From Pseudomonadota bacterium (GTDB lineage Bacteria > Pseudomonadota > Alphaproteobacteria > Rhizobiales > Xanthobacteraceae): a stretch of 32,626 nucleotides of DNA. The stretch's first letter is position 1, and every line of letters begins with the position of its first letter. The stretch is from the NCBI GenBank assembly GCA_021823875.1, contig JAKAMD010000002.1, forward strand, positions 1 to 32,626, given 5' to 3'. Positions 8,622-18,094 of the stretch are shown here, piece after piece. Under the pieces are notes generated by a model. The model made no database searches. It was not told where the DNA came from and was given only the letters and a program-made list of their open reading frames with translations. Position numbers and translations under genes: made by a program.

Positions 8622-9401
8622 GTGCAGTCAATGCAGATCGACGTTTCCTTCGTCCCGGTGCTGGCGGCCGCCTTCCTGCTTACCTTCGCGCGTATCGGCA
8701 CCATGGTGATGGTGCTGCCCGGCGTGGGGGAGCAGGACATGCCGATGCGGGTGCGTCTGACGGTGGCGCTGGTGCTCACCGCGGTGCTCCTGCCGTCGCA
8801 TGAGAATGCCTATCACGTCGACCTTAAGGAGCTTGCGCCGGTGCTGGTGGTGGCGGTGCAGGAAATCCTGATCGGTTTGGTGCTCGGCATGACCGCGCGG
8901 CTCGCCATGTCGGCGCTGCAGATCGCCGGGGCCGTGATCGCCCAGCAGCTCGGTCTCGGTTTCGTCACCGCAATCGATCCCACCCAGCATGAGCAGGGTG
9001 TGCTGGTCGGCAATTTCCTCACCGTGCTCGGCGTCACGTTGATCTTCGCCACCAACATGCACTACCTGGTGCTGGCGGCGCTCAACGACAGCTACAACAT
9101 TTTCCAGCCCGGCCAGCTGCCGCTTACCGGGGACGTGGCCAAGCATGTCACGGACGTGATCGCCACGTCATTCCGCATCGGCGTCCAGCTCGCCGCGCCG
9201 TTCCTGGTGTTCGGCCTGCTGTTCAATCTCGGCCTCGGCGTATTGTCCCGGCTGATGCCGCAGATGCAGGTGTTTTTCATCGGCCTGCCGCTGTCGATCC
9301 TGCTCGGTCTCTTGCTGCTGGTGGTGGTGATCGGCGCCCTGATGGGTACGTTCGTCGGCTACATGCAAGGCGTGCTCGGCGCGCTGGTCGTGCCGGGGTA
9401 G
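8622..9401 (+). CDS. fliR: Flagellar export protein FliR
   Basis: 259 aa polytopic protein, VLVGNFLTVLGVTLIFATNMHYLVLAALNDSYNIFQPG; start could be 8631. Confidence 0.94.
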   Translation: MQSMQIDVSFVPVLAAAFLLTFARIGTMVMVLPGVGEQDMPMRVRLTVALVLTAVLLPSHENAYHVDLKELAPVLVVAVQEILIGLVLGMTARLAMSALQIAGAVIAQQLGLGFVTAIDPTQHEQGVLVGNFLTVLGVTLIFATNMHYLVLAALNDSYNIFQPGQLPLTGDVAKHVTDVIATSFRIGVQLAAPFLVFGLLFNLGLGVLSRLMPQMQVFFIGLPLSILLGLLLLVVVIGALMGTFVGYMQGVLGALVVPG

Positions 9402-9404
9402 GCC

Positions 9405-10478
9405 ATGGCCGAAGAACAAGACCAATCGGAAAAAACAGAAGATCCGACGCAAAAGCGTCTGGACGAAGCACTCAAGCGCGGCGACGTCGTCAAGAGCCAG
9501 GAGGTCAGCACCTGGTTCGTGATCGCCGGCGGGACGCTGGTGCTCATTGCCTTCTCCGGCCCGATGGCGAGCCATCTCACCACCACCATGCGCGGGCTGA
9601 TCGCCAACTCCTTTCAGATCAGGACGGACGCACCGGCGCTGCCGAGCCTGTTCGAGAAGATCGGGCTCGAAATGCTGGCGGCGCTGGCGATTCCGTTCCT
9701 GGTGCTGCTGTTGGCCGCGGTCGCCGGCAATATGGTGCAACATCGGCTGGTCTGGTCGTTCGAATCGCTGACGCCGAAGCTGTCCAAGATTTCGGTGACC
9801 GCGGGCTTCAAGCGTCTGTTCTCGACGCAGGCGCTGGCCAATCTGCTGAAGGGCCTGGTCAAGATGGTTCTGGTCGGCGCGATGTTGATCGCGCTGATGT
9901 GGCCGGAGCGCTTCCGGCTGATCGCGCTGATCCACGGCGACCTCGGCGACGTACTGCAACTGACCCGCTCCTTGTCGCTCAAGCTCCTGGGCGCGGTGGT
10001 GGCGATGATGGCGGTGGTGGCAGCGGCCGACTACCTGTTCCAGTACCGGCGCTGGTACGAAAAGCAGAAAATGTCGGTACGCGAGATGAAGGAGGAGTTC
10101 CGGCAGAGCGAAGGCGACCCCACCATCAAGGGCAAATTGAAGCAGATGCGTCAGGCGCGCCAGCGCAAGCGCATGATGGCGGCGGTACCCACGGCGGCGG
10201 TGGTGATCACCAACCCGACCCACTACGCGGTCGCCCTGCAATACGAGCGTGGCATGTCGGCGCCGGTCTGCGTCGCCAAGGGCGTCGACGCGCTGGCGCT
10301 CAAAATCCGAGAAGTGGCCGCCGAGCATTCGGTGCCGGTGGTCGAGAACCCGCCGCTGGCTCGCGCACTGCACGCCACCGTCGACATCGATCAGGCGATC
10401 CCGCCCGAGCATTATAAGGCGGTGGCGGAGGTGATCGGCTACGTCATGCGGCTGCGGCGGGCGGTGCGGCGCAATTAA
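9405..10478 (+). CDS. flhB: Flagellar export protein FlhB
   Basis: EDQSEKTEDPTQKRLDEALKRGDVVKSQEV and autocleavage motif NPTHYAVAL. Confidence 0.96.
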   Translation: MAEEQDQSEKTEDPTQKRLDEALKRGDVVKSQEVSTWFVIAGGTLVLIAFSGPMASHLTTTMRGLIANSFQIRTDAPALPSLFEKIGLEMLAALAIPFLVLLLAAVAGNMVQHRLVWSFESLTPKLSKISVTAGFKRLFSTQALANLLKGLVKMVLVGAMLIALMWPERFRLIALIHGDLGDVLQLTRSLSLKLLGAVVAMMAVVAAADYLFQYRRWYEKQKMSVREMKEEFRQSEGDPTIKGKLKQMRQARQRKRMMAAVPTAAVVITNPTHYAVALQYERGMSAPVCVAKGVDALALKIREVAAEHSVPVVENPPLARALHATVDIDQAIPPEHYKAVAEVIGYVMRLRRAVRRN

Positions 10479-10570
10479 AGCGGGATTGGCGGCGCGCGGC
10501 CCTTGCCCCTGGGGGCGGCTTGAGGCACTTGGGGTAAACTCGCGGCGGCGAGATGAGGGTCTTAACCGTT

Positions 10571-13162
10571 ATGGCAGGTCAGGATCGGATCACGCGGACC
10601 GCGGCGCGCGGCGAGGAGCCGGCGCGGCCGGTCTTCGACAACAGCGCCAGCGTGCCGCGCGGCGGCTCGATCGTGCTGGTGCTGCTGGTCGCGGTCGCCC
10701 TGGTCGCGGCCGCCGCCGGCCTGATCTATGTCGGGCACGATTATGCGCAGCTCTACATCCTCGCTTTGCTGGCGCTGCTCGGCACCATCGGCGTTTTTGC
10801 ACTGTTCGCGCTCGCCGCGGGGATCATGCGCTTTTCAGGACGCGAGCCGGGCAATCCGCTGCTCAAGACCGTGGTCGACTACGGTTTTGACGGCATCGTG
10901 GTTACCGACCAGAACGGACGGGTCTATTACGCCAACGCCACCTATCTCGAGCTGATCGGGGCGGCGAACGCCGACGACGTGCGGCCGATCGAACGGGTGT
11001 TCATCGGCGATCCGGATGTCTCCGAGTCGATCTACCGGTTATTGAAGGCGGCGCGCGAGGGGCGCCGCTCGCAGGAGGAGGTGCGCGTCGCCTCCGGCCC
11101 GGGCGAATCCGGACGCTGGCTGCGCCTGCGCGTGCGCCCGCTCAACGAGGGCAAGCGCGACAATCGCATGACCGTGTGGTCAATCGCCGACATTACGCGC
11201 GAGCGCGAGCGCCAGGAAAACGTCTTCCAGGAACTGCAGCACGCGATCGATTATCTCGACCACGCGCCGGCCGGCTTTTTCTCGGTCGATGCCAAGGGCG
11301 CAGTGGTTTATCTCAACGCCACGCTGGCCGCCTGGCTCGATCACGATCTCGCCCAGGTCGGCGCCGGTTCATTGCGTCTTTCCGACATCGTCGCCGGCGA
11401 GGGTGCGGCGCTGCTCACCACGTTCAACGCGACGCCGGGCGAGGTGCGCAGGGAAGTGCTCGATCTCGATCTCAAGACGCGCACCGGCAAGCCGGTGCCG
11501 GTGCGGCTATTCCACAATGTGGCCTTCGGCGCCGACGGCACGCCCGGTGTCTCCCGCACGCTGGTGCTCAACCGCGCCCAGGATATCGGCGCGGATTCCG
11601 GGCGGGCGGCGGAAGTGCGCTTCATGCGCTTCTTCCAGCATACGCCCATGGCGATCGCCACCGTCGACAAGGCCGGACGCATTGCGCGCAACAATGCGCG
11701 CTTCGCCACCGCCTTCGACGGTCTGCTGACGGACGATCGCTCGATCCTCAACGTGGTGGCGGAACGCGACCGGCCGGCGCTTGAATCCGCCATTGCCAAG
11801 GCGGCGGAAGGCCAAGGCGACATCGCGCCGGTGGAAGCCGCGCTTGCCGGAAGCGACGAGCGCTGGGCCACCTTCTTCGTGTCGGCGGTGGACGAGCAGG
11901 AGCGCGACGGCGAGGCGGCGATCGTCTATGCGCTGGAGACCACTGCCCAGCGCACGCTGGAGACGCGCATCCAGCAGCAGCAGAAGATGGAATCGGTCGG
12001 CCAGCTCGCCGGCGGCATCGCGCACGATTTCAACAACGTGCTCTCCGCCATCATGATGGCGACCGATTTCCTGCTCAACGCGCACCGGCCGACCGATCCG
12101 TCCTTCAAGGACATCATGCAGATCAAGCAGAACGCCAACCGCGCCGCGGCGCTGGTGCGGCAACTGCTGGCCTTCTCGCGCAAGCAGACGCTGCGCCCGC
12201 AGGTGCTCGATCTCAACGAGACGCTCACCGATCTGACCATGCTGCTGCGCCGCCTGATCGGCGAGCGGGTGACGCTCAGCCCGGCGCTGGCGCGCGATCT
12301 GTGGCCGGTGAAGGCCGACCTCTCCCAGTTCGAGCAGGTGATCGTCAATCTGGCGGTCAATGCGCGCGATGCCATGCCGGAAGGTGGCAAGCTCACGCTG
12401 CGCACCGCCAACGTCACGGCCGATGAATGCGCCAAGCTCGGCTACAAGGGCATGCCGCAGGCCGATTACGTGCTGGTCGAGGTGAGCGACAGCGGCACCG
12501 GCATTCCGCCCGAGATCATCGACAAGATTTTCGAGCCGTTCTTCTCGACCAAGGAAGTGGGCAAGGGCACCGGTCTCGGCCTGTCGACGGTCTACGGCAT
12601 CGTCAAGCAGACCGGCGGCTTCATCTATGTCGATAGCAAGCCGGGCGCGACCGCCTTTCGCATCTTCCTGCCGCGCCACGTGCCGGGCGTCGAGGAGGTT
12701 GCCGCGTCAACCGAATCCCCGGCGATCGCCGGCGCGCTGTCGGCGGCCGAGACGGCGGCGAAAGCCGCCACCAGCGATCTTACCGGGCAGGGCGTGATCC
12801 TCCTGGTCGAGGACGAAGAAGGTTTGCGCGCGCTCAATGCGCGCGGGCTCTCCTCGCGCGGCTATACCGTGCTGGAAGCCTCAAACGGCGTCGAGGCTAT
12901 CGAGGTGCTGGATCAGCACGGTCACGTCGATCTGGTTGTCTCGGACGTGGTCATGCCGGAAATGGACGGGCCGACTCTGCTCAAGGAATTGCGCCGGCGC
13001 GACTCCTCGGTGAAAATCATTTTTGTGTCGGGCTATGCCGAAGATGCCTTCGCCAAGAACCTGCCAAGTGGCGAGGGTGGGAAACCGGCCTATGGGTTCC
13101 TCGCCAAGCCTTTCACGCTCAAGCAACTGGTTTCGGCGGTGAAGCAGACCATGGCCGGTTAG
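10571..13162 (+). CDS. cckA: Hybrid sensor histidine kinase CckA (PAS-HisKA-HATPase-REC)
   Basis: Two TMs, PAS domains, H-box [25 protein letters not shown], HATPase [46 protein letters not shown] and C-terminal REC; location after flhB. Listed ORF starts at 10553; ATG 10571 is an alternative start. Confidence 0.93.
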   Translation: MAGQDRITRTAARGEEPARPVFDNSASVPRGGSIVLVLLVAVALVAAAAGLIYVGHDYAQLYILALLALLGTIGVFALFALAAGIMRFSGREPGNPLLKTVVDYGFDGIVVTDQNGRVYYANATYLELIGAANADDVRPIERVFIGDPDVSESIYRLLKAAREGRRSQEEVRVASGPGESGRWLRLRVRPLNEGKRDNRMTVWSIADITRERERQENVFQELQHAIDYLDHAPAGFFSVDAKGAVVYLNATLAAWLDHDLAQVGAGSLRLSDIVAGEGAALLTTFNATPGEVRREVLDLDLKTRTGKPVPVRLFHNVAFGADGTPGVSRTLVLNRAQDIGADSGRAAEVRFMRFFQHTPMAIATVDKAGRIARNNARFATAFDGLLTDDRSILNVVAERDRPALESAIAKAAEGQGDIAPVEAALAGSDERWATFFVSAVDEQERDGEAAIVYALETTAQRTLETRIQQQQKMESVGQLAGGIAHDFNNVLSAIMMATDFLLNAHRPTDPSFKDIMQIKQNANRAAALVRQLLAFSRKQTLRPQVLDLNETLTDLTMLLRRLIGERVTLSPALARDLWPVKADLSQFEQVIVNLAVNARDAMPEGGKLTLRTANVTADECAKLGYKGMPQADYVLVEVSDSGTGIPPEIIDKIFEPFFSTKEVGKGTGLGLSTVYGIVKQTGGFIYVDSKPGATAFRIFLPRHVPGVEEVAASTESPAIAGALSAAETAAKAATSDLTGQGVILLVEDEEGLRALNARGLSSRGYTVLEASNGVEAIEVLDQHGHVDLVVSDVVMPEMDGPTLLKELRRRDSSVKIIFVSGYAEDAFAKNLPSGEGGKPAYGFLAKPFTLKQLVSAVKQTMAG

Positions 13163-13221
13163 CGCGTCAGCAGCCGACCGTCATCGGATTACCGTTCAGG
13201 CCACTTTGCCGATTACGCGAA

Positions 13222-13479
13222 TTACCGGCACGAGAATGAAAGGTGGACTCCGTCGGCCGTGCGGCTCCGGTGCAAGCGGCAGGGAGTGACCGGGCCGGCC
13301 ACAAACGGGCCTTGCTGCGCGTGGAAATAATTGGATTCCAACATGGCGCCGGCCGGACCCAGATCGATGAGCCAAGCCTCCAAAGCTTGGGGCGGCAATA
13401 CCGGTTCGCGCGCCGCCAAAGTGGCGGCCGCAGCGCCGGTCATCATCGCCAGCAGACATCCCGCGAGTACCGCCTTCAT
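13222..13479 (-). CDS. Small secreted hypothetical protein
   Basis: MKAVLAGCLLAMMTGAAAATLAAREPVLPPQALEAWLIDLGPAGAMLESNYFHAQQGPFVAG; signal-peptide start at 13479 inside the listed ORF. Confidence 0.6.
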   Translation of the reverse strand: MKAVLAGCLLAMMTGAAAATLAAREPVLPPQALEAWLIDLGPAGAMLESNYFHAQQGPFVAGPVTPCRLHRSRTADGVHLSFSCR

Positions 13480-13637
13480 GGCTGCGTGTTCCACCAAAGC
13501 CGTTTTGTTATGTGGGTTGCCGGCAGGGCTTGGGGAAGCCTCGACGACATCATGACGCAGTGCTGCAAAGCCAGTGCCACTCGAACGAATGGGTGCGACG
13601 CTCTCTTTGCGTGCCAATGTTGTCCACTCCATCAGTC

Positions 13638-13970
13638 TCATTGGGGAAGGTCTGATGCGGTCGCGCCGGCGGCATCCGATCTGGACGGTGCGGCCGGTTT
13701 TGCCGCGGGTCTCTCGGGCCGACGCACGAATTTCACGCCGACATGCTGAGGCTCGCGCCAGATCACCTGGCAGGCGCGCCGCGCTCTGCCGCGGGCTGCC
13801 AACAGCAGCAGGAAACGGTCCGGTAGCACGCTGCTATCAGCGACTTCGATACGCGCGCCGGTTTCGGAAACATTAGACAGCTTGCAATCGTGGAATTGCC
13901 GGGGGCCGGTCAAAATTTTGGCGACGTGATGTAATCGTTGCCGCCGGGTCTTGCGCTTTTCAACGATCAT
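13638..13970 (-). CDS. PilZ domain protein
   Basis: RKTRR (RxxxR) and NVSETG (NxSxxG) c-di-GMP binding motifs; start taken at MIVEKRK (13970). Confidence 0.85.
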   Translation of the reverse strand: MIVEKRKTRRQRLHHVAKILTGPRQFHDCKLSNVSETGARIEVADSSVLPDRFLLLLAARGRARRACQVIWREPQHVGVKFVRRPERPAAKPAAPSRSDAAGATASDLPQ

Positions 13971-14011
13971 GGTGCCCCGCAGCCATCGGTTGGAGCGGGG
14001 GCGATTGCACA

Positions 14012-14026
14012 TTTACGGTGCGTTAA
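14012..14026. promoter_or_regulatory. CtrA-like box upstream of the PilZ gene
   Basis: TTTA-N7-TTAA (one mismatch to TTAA-N7-TTAA), 42 bp from the PilZ ATG. Confidence 0.35.
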
Positions 14027-14296
14027 CGCCGGTGCGGTCATGGACCGACTCTAGCCGCGGGCGCTTACCAATTCATAAAGCTGTAACCACGGGCGCAAGT
14101 GTCGCAGCCGGGGGGAGGCCGTTGACGTTACGGCGAATTCAGTTTATTTGCCGCATGCAACCTGGTTTTCGGCTTAACTTGCTGCCACGCACCCGGCTTT
14201 GGGCAAGCTGCTCAAGTGATCTCCCAAAACTCGGACAGTTGCACGTCAGCGCGGACTGCGCGGGCGATCAACGGAAAGGCGTGAAAGGAACTCTGA

Positions 14297-14500
14297 ATGG
14301 CTACCGGAACTGTGAAGTTCTTCAATACCCAAAAAGGCTACGGCTTCATCCAGCCGGATGACGGCTCCAAGGACGTGTTCGTGCACATCACCGCGGTGGA
14401 GCGCGCCGGCATGCGCTCGCTGGTCGAGGGTCAGAAGGTCTCCTACGAGATCGTCACCGAGCGTGGCAAGCAGGCCGCCGGCAACCTGCAGTCGGCCTGA
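14297..14500 (+). CDS. cspA: Cold-shock protein (CSD/OB-fold)
   Basis: 67 aa, MATGTVKFFNTQKGYGFIQPDDGSKDVFVHITAVERAG. Confidence 0.96.
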   Translation: MATGTVKFFNTQKGYGFIQPDDGSKDVFVHITAVERAGMRSLVEGQKVSYEIVTERGKQAAGNLQSA

Positions 14501-14530
14501 GCCAGATCAAAAGAACTTCTCTGACACCGA

Positions 14531-14555
14531 GCCCGGCGGCGACGCCGGGCTTTTT
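14531..14555 (+). terminator. Rho-independent terminator of the cold-shock gene
   Basis: GCCCGGCG-GCGA-CGCCGGGC perfect 8-bp stem followed by TTTTT. Confidence 0.9.
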
Positions 14556-14690
14556 GTTTATGGAGGCTGGCTGGCGTGACGGCGCAAGCTCTCATCAAGG
14601 GTCCGCGAGCCGGGAATAGCCGCGGCGCCCGGGTGTTCTGATCTACCGACGGCGGGGCGACGGGCCTGGCCGCATACCGGGAGGCTTCCA

Positions 14691-15359
14691 ATGCTGAAGG
14701 TTCGGGCCGGGCTGCCGCTGATGGCGTGCCTGTCATTCATGGCGGTGGCGGGGGCACAACCCGCTGCGGCGCAACCAGCCGAGATGGGTTTCTTCGTCAC
14801 CAGCGTGGGGCCGGGCAAGGGCGCCGATCTCGGCGGACTCGCGGGCGCCGATGCCTTTTGCCAGAAGATGGCGGCTTCGGTCGGGGCGGGCGCCAGGACC
14901 TGGCACGCCTATCTGTCGACGCAGGGGCAGGGGGCAGTGAATGCGCGCGACCGTATCGGCAAGGGGCCCTGGAAGAACGCCAAGGGCGTGGTGATCGCCA
15001 AGGATGTTGCCGAGTTGCACGGCGCCGACAATCTCACCAAGCAGACGGCGCTGAGCGAGAAGGGCGAGATCATCAATGGCCGTGGCGACAAGCCGAACCG
15101 GCACGACATCCTGACCGGCTCGCGGCCGGACGGCACGGCCTTCCTGGATGACAAGGACCACACCTGCAAGAACTGGACGAGCAGCACGCAGGGCTCTGCC
15201 ATGGTCGGCCATGCCGACCGTCAAGGCCTGCGCGACGACGCGCCGTCCAAGTCCTGGAATTCGTCGCACCCCTCGCGCGGCAAGGATGGCGGCTGCAGCC
15301 AGGCCGACCTCCGCTCGACGGGTGGCGATGGGCTGCTTTACTGCTTTGCGTTGAACTGA
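14691..15359 (+). CDS. Secreted lectin-like / endostatin-like fold protein (hypothetical)
   Basis: Signal peptide, then FFVTSVGPGKGADLGGLAGADAFCQKMA...TWHAYLST..., CKNWTSS, GGCSQADLRSTGGDGLLYCFALN. Confidence 0.6.
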   Translation: MLKVRAGLPLMACLSFMAVAGAQPAAAQPAEMGFFVTSVGPGKGADLGGLAGADAFCQKMAASVGAGARTWHAYLSTQGQGAVNARDRIGKGPWKNAKGVVIAKDVAELHGADNLTKQTALSEKGEIINGRGDKPNRHDILTGSRPDGTAFLDDKDHTCKNWTSSTQGSAMVGHADRQGLRDDAPSKSWNSSHPSRGKDGGCSQADLRSTGGDGLLYCFALN

Positions 15360-15500
15360 TACGAGCGGCAATAAAGCGCGCGGATAGCGGGCCGGGGTTT
15401 ACCGGGAAACCTTGGCTGCCAGCGATCCGCGCGGCGCGGGGGAGGCCGGCTTGGACGAGCGCGAACGTCTCACCGGCAGGGTGGGACTGGCGCGATCGCG

Positions 15501-16781
15501 ATGCCCGAGTTGGCTAATCTGCTGCTGTTGGTTGGCGATGCGCTGATTTATTTCGGCGCGCTCGCCGCGCTCTTGCGGCTGCGCCGGCGCATCGGCCTCG
15601 GCGCCTTCTTCTGCGCGCTCGGGGTGATGCATTTCCTCGAGACCTATCTCGCCAGCACCTACTACGTCGCGCTGCCGTTAGGCGTCGTCACCTCGCCGGG
15701 TTCGACCGTGCTGTTCACCGGCAAGCTGATGATGCTGTTGCTGCTCTACATCCGCGAGGACGCGGTGGTGGTGCGCCAGCCGATCTATGGGCTGTTGTTC
15801 GGCAACGTGCTCTTGTTCGGCCTCGCCTTCGTCATGCGCCATCACACGTTGGTGGCGCTTACGCCCGGACACGTCGCGGATTTCGGCTTCCTCAACACCA
15901 TGGGCGCCCTGATGGTGTGGGGCACCGCCGTCCTGTTCTTCGACTGCATCCTGATGATCCTGCTTTACGAGCGCACGCGCACGTGGTTCGGCGAACGGAT
16001 CCTGGCGCGGCTGGCGGCGACCGGCGCGTTGATCCTCAGCTTCGACCAGGCGGCGTTCTTCATCGGATTGCATGCGGTCACCGGCGCCGGACTGCCGGTG
16101 CTGATCGGCGGCTGGATCGCGAAAATGGGGGCGGTCGCGCTCTACAGCGTGCTCGCCACCGTCTATCTCGTCCATTTCGAGCAGGCGGTGGGGCGGCGGC
16201 GCGACGAGCCGCGCATCTGGGACGTGTTCGACATATTGACCTATCGCGAGCGCTACGAGGACCTGCTGGCGCGTACCGGCAGCGACGCGCTCACCGGCGC
16301 ACTCGACCGTCATTCGCTGGAGGCGCATGGCCGGCGCGCGGTCGAACATGCCGCCGCCGACGGGCGCTCCTTGGCGCTGCTGGTGATCGACATCGATCAT
16401 TTCAAGGAATTCAACGATCAATTCGGCCACGCCGCCGGGGATCACATGCTCAAGCGCATCGCCGCCGAGATCATGGCGACCGCGCGCGTCACCGATTACA
16501 CCTATCGCTTCGGCGGCGAGGAGTTCGTGGTGATCGCCGATGGCGCCAAGGGAGACGACGCGCGGGGGCTGGCCGAGCGCATCCGCCGTAACATTGCCGG
16601 CGCGGCGGTCCGCGACGACGCCATGCGCGTGACGGCGTCGATCGGGGTTGCGATCTGTCCGAGCGACGCGACCGACTACGACACGCTGTTCGACATCGCC
16701 GACAAGCGCCTCTACGAGGCCAAGGCGGCCGGCCGTGACCGCGTGGTCGACGGACGGCCGGACTTGCGTCAGGTGGGGTGA
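15501..16781 (+). CDS. Membrane GGDEF-domain diguanylate cyclase
   Basis: Polytopic N-terminus; DIDHFKEFNDQFGHAAGD, RVTD(x5)GGEEF active site with I-site. Confidence 0.92.
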   Translation: MPELANLLLLVGDALIYFGALAALLRLRRRIGLGAFFCALGVMHFLETYLASTYYVALPLGVVTSPGSTVLFTGKLMMLLLLYIREDAVVVRQPIYGLLFGNVLLFGLAFVMRHHTLVALTPGHVADFGFLNTMGALMVWGTAVLFFDCILMILLYERTRTWFGERILARLAATGALILSFDQAAFFIGLHAVTGAGLPVLIGGWIAKMGAVALYSVLATVYLVHFEQAVGRRRDEPRIWDVFDILTYRERYEDLLARTGSDALTGALDRHSLEAHGRRAVEHAAADGRSLALLVIDIDHFKEFNDQFGHAAGDHMLKRIAAEIMATARVTDYTYRFGGEEFVVIADGAKGDDARGLAERIRRNIAGAAVRDDAMRVTASIGVAICPSDATDYDTLFDIADKRLYEAKAAGRDRVVDGRPDLRQVG

Positions 16782-16860
16782 GCGGTCGCGGCTTAGCCTG
16801 CAATCGGCGTGGCGCCCGGCCCGCGATGGTTTGGTGCTTTCCGTGGTTGCCGTCCGGCCG

Positions 16861-18045
16861 CTACGTCAAGGCGACCGTCAACGGGTTATATGAATACAGC
16901 CACTTATTGCGATCCTCGCCTTCATTGCGCCGTGCGAAGGCCGCTCTGATTTCCGCCTCGGAGTGCAGATGAAAGAGCGCGCGATTCTTGGTCGATTGTT
17001 CGACCACCCGCGCCGTGCGGTCGACGCGGTTTCGTTGGTAAAAATCGAGCGCTTCGGGAACAGGCGATGGCTGAAGGAGCGCGCGGGCAAGAACGGCGCC
17101 GTCTTCGATGGCCATCGCTGCGCCTTGCGCCAGATAGGGCAGCGTCGCATGGGCGGAGTCGCCGAGCAGGGTCGCGCGCGCGGTGCTCCAGTTCCGGAGC
17201 GGCAATCGATTGTGAAGCGACCAGCGGTAGCATTGATCCTTATCGGCCGCGTCGATGACGGTCTGAATGATCGGGTGCCAGCCCCGGTAATCGTTTTTGA
17301 GCCGGTCCCAAGGAAATTTTATCGTCCAGGATTCTTCGAAGACCTCGTCGGTTTCGACAAGCCCGACGAAGTTCAACAGCTTGCCGGCGCGGACATAGTA
17401 GCAGACCGCATGGCCGCCGGGCCCCATGAAGACCGACATCACTTGGTCTAAAAAGTTTTTCGGGAGCCGTTCAACAGGAACGGTGATGCGCCACGCGGCG
17501 TCGCCGGTATAACTGGCAGGGATATTGCCGACGATCTGGCGCGCAATGGCCGATTTCAGTCCATCGGCCCCAATGAGAATGTCTCCGCGCGCCGTAGTGC
17601 CGTCCGCAAACTTGAGCTCGACGCCGGTCGCATCTTCCGAGAATCCGATGGCTTGTTTGTTGAGGTGAATGATGCCGGGCCGGAGTTTTCCAACCTGCTT
17701 GGCAAGAAGATCATGCAAATCGGCGCGATGAATTTGAACATAGGGCGCGCCGTGTTGGCGCTCGTGCTCTGCGGAGAGAGGAAATTGCTGGATGATTTCG
17801 CCGGTGTCGTGCAGGCGAAAGACATAGGCGCCCGGTCGTACGCCAATCTCTACAATCGACTCTTCGAGCCCGATATGACGCATGACATGCATGGCGTTGG
17901 CGCTGAGCTGGATTCCCGCCCCGACCTCGCCAAGCGCCGCAGCTTGTTCAAAGATCTCAACCTCAAAGCCGGCTTTCAGGAGACAGCAGGCGGCCGAAAG
18001 GCCGCCAAGACCGGCGCCCACGACCAATATCTTGCGATTTGGCAT
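16861..18045 (-). CDS. FAD-dependent monooxygenase (salicylate hydroxylase-like)
   Basis: N-terminal VVGAGLGGLSAACCLLKAGFEVEIFEQ, DG motif LIGADGLKSAIARQIVG and GDSAHATLPYLAQGAAMAIEDGAVLA. Confidence 0.9.
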   Translation of the reverse strand: MPNRKILVVGAGLGGLSAACCLLKAGFEVEIFEQAAALGEVGAGIQLSANAMHVMRHIGLEESIVEIGVRPGAYVFRLHDTGEIIQQFPLSAEHERQHGAPYVQIHRADLHDLLAKQVGKLRPGIIHLNKQAIGFSEDATGVELKFADGTTARGDILIGADGLKSAIARQIVGNIPASYTGDAAWRITVPVERLPKNFLDQVMSVFMGPGGHAVCYYVRAGKLLNFVGLVETDEVFEESWTIKFPWDRLKNDYRGWHPIIQTVIDAADKDQCYRWSLHNRLPLRNWSTARATLLGDSAHATLPYLAQGAAMAIEDGAVLARALLQPSPVPEALDFYQRNRVDRTARVVEQSTKNRALFHLHSEAEIRAAFARRNEGEDRNKWLYSYNPLTVALT

Positions 18046-18094
18046 GTCTTCGATGGTTCACACTGAGATGGGGGCAGGTGCGCCGTAGCCCGCG

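Noticed and set aside
9168-10412. 414 aa minus ORF over fliR/flhB
   Set aside because: Antisense of well-recognised FlhB; composition (Q/H/R-rich) is that of a shadow frame
10553-10580. CtrA-like half site TTAACCGT near the cckA start
   Set aside because: Single 7/8 half site next to the start codon; insufficient on its own
11507-12679. 390 aa minus ORF inside cckA
   Set aside because: Antisense to the conserved kinase core; no domain signature
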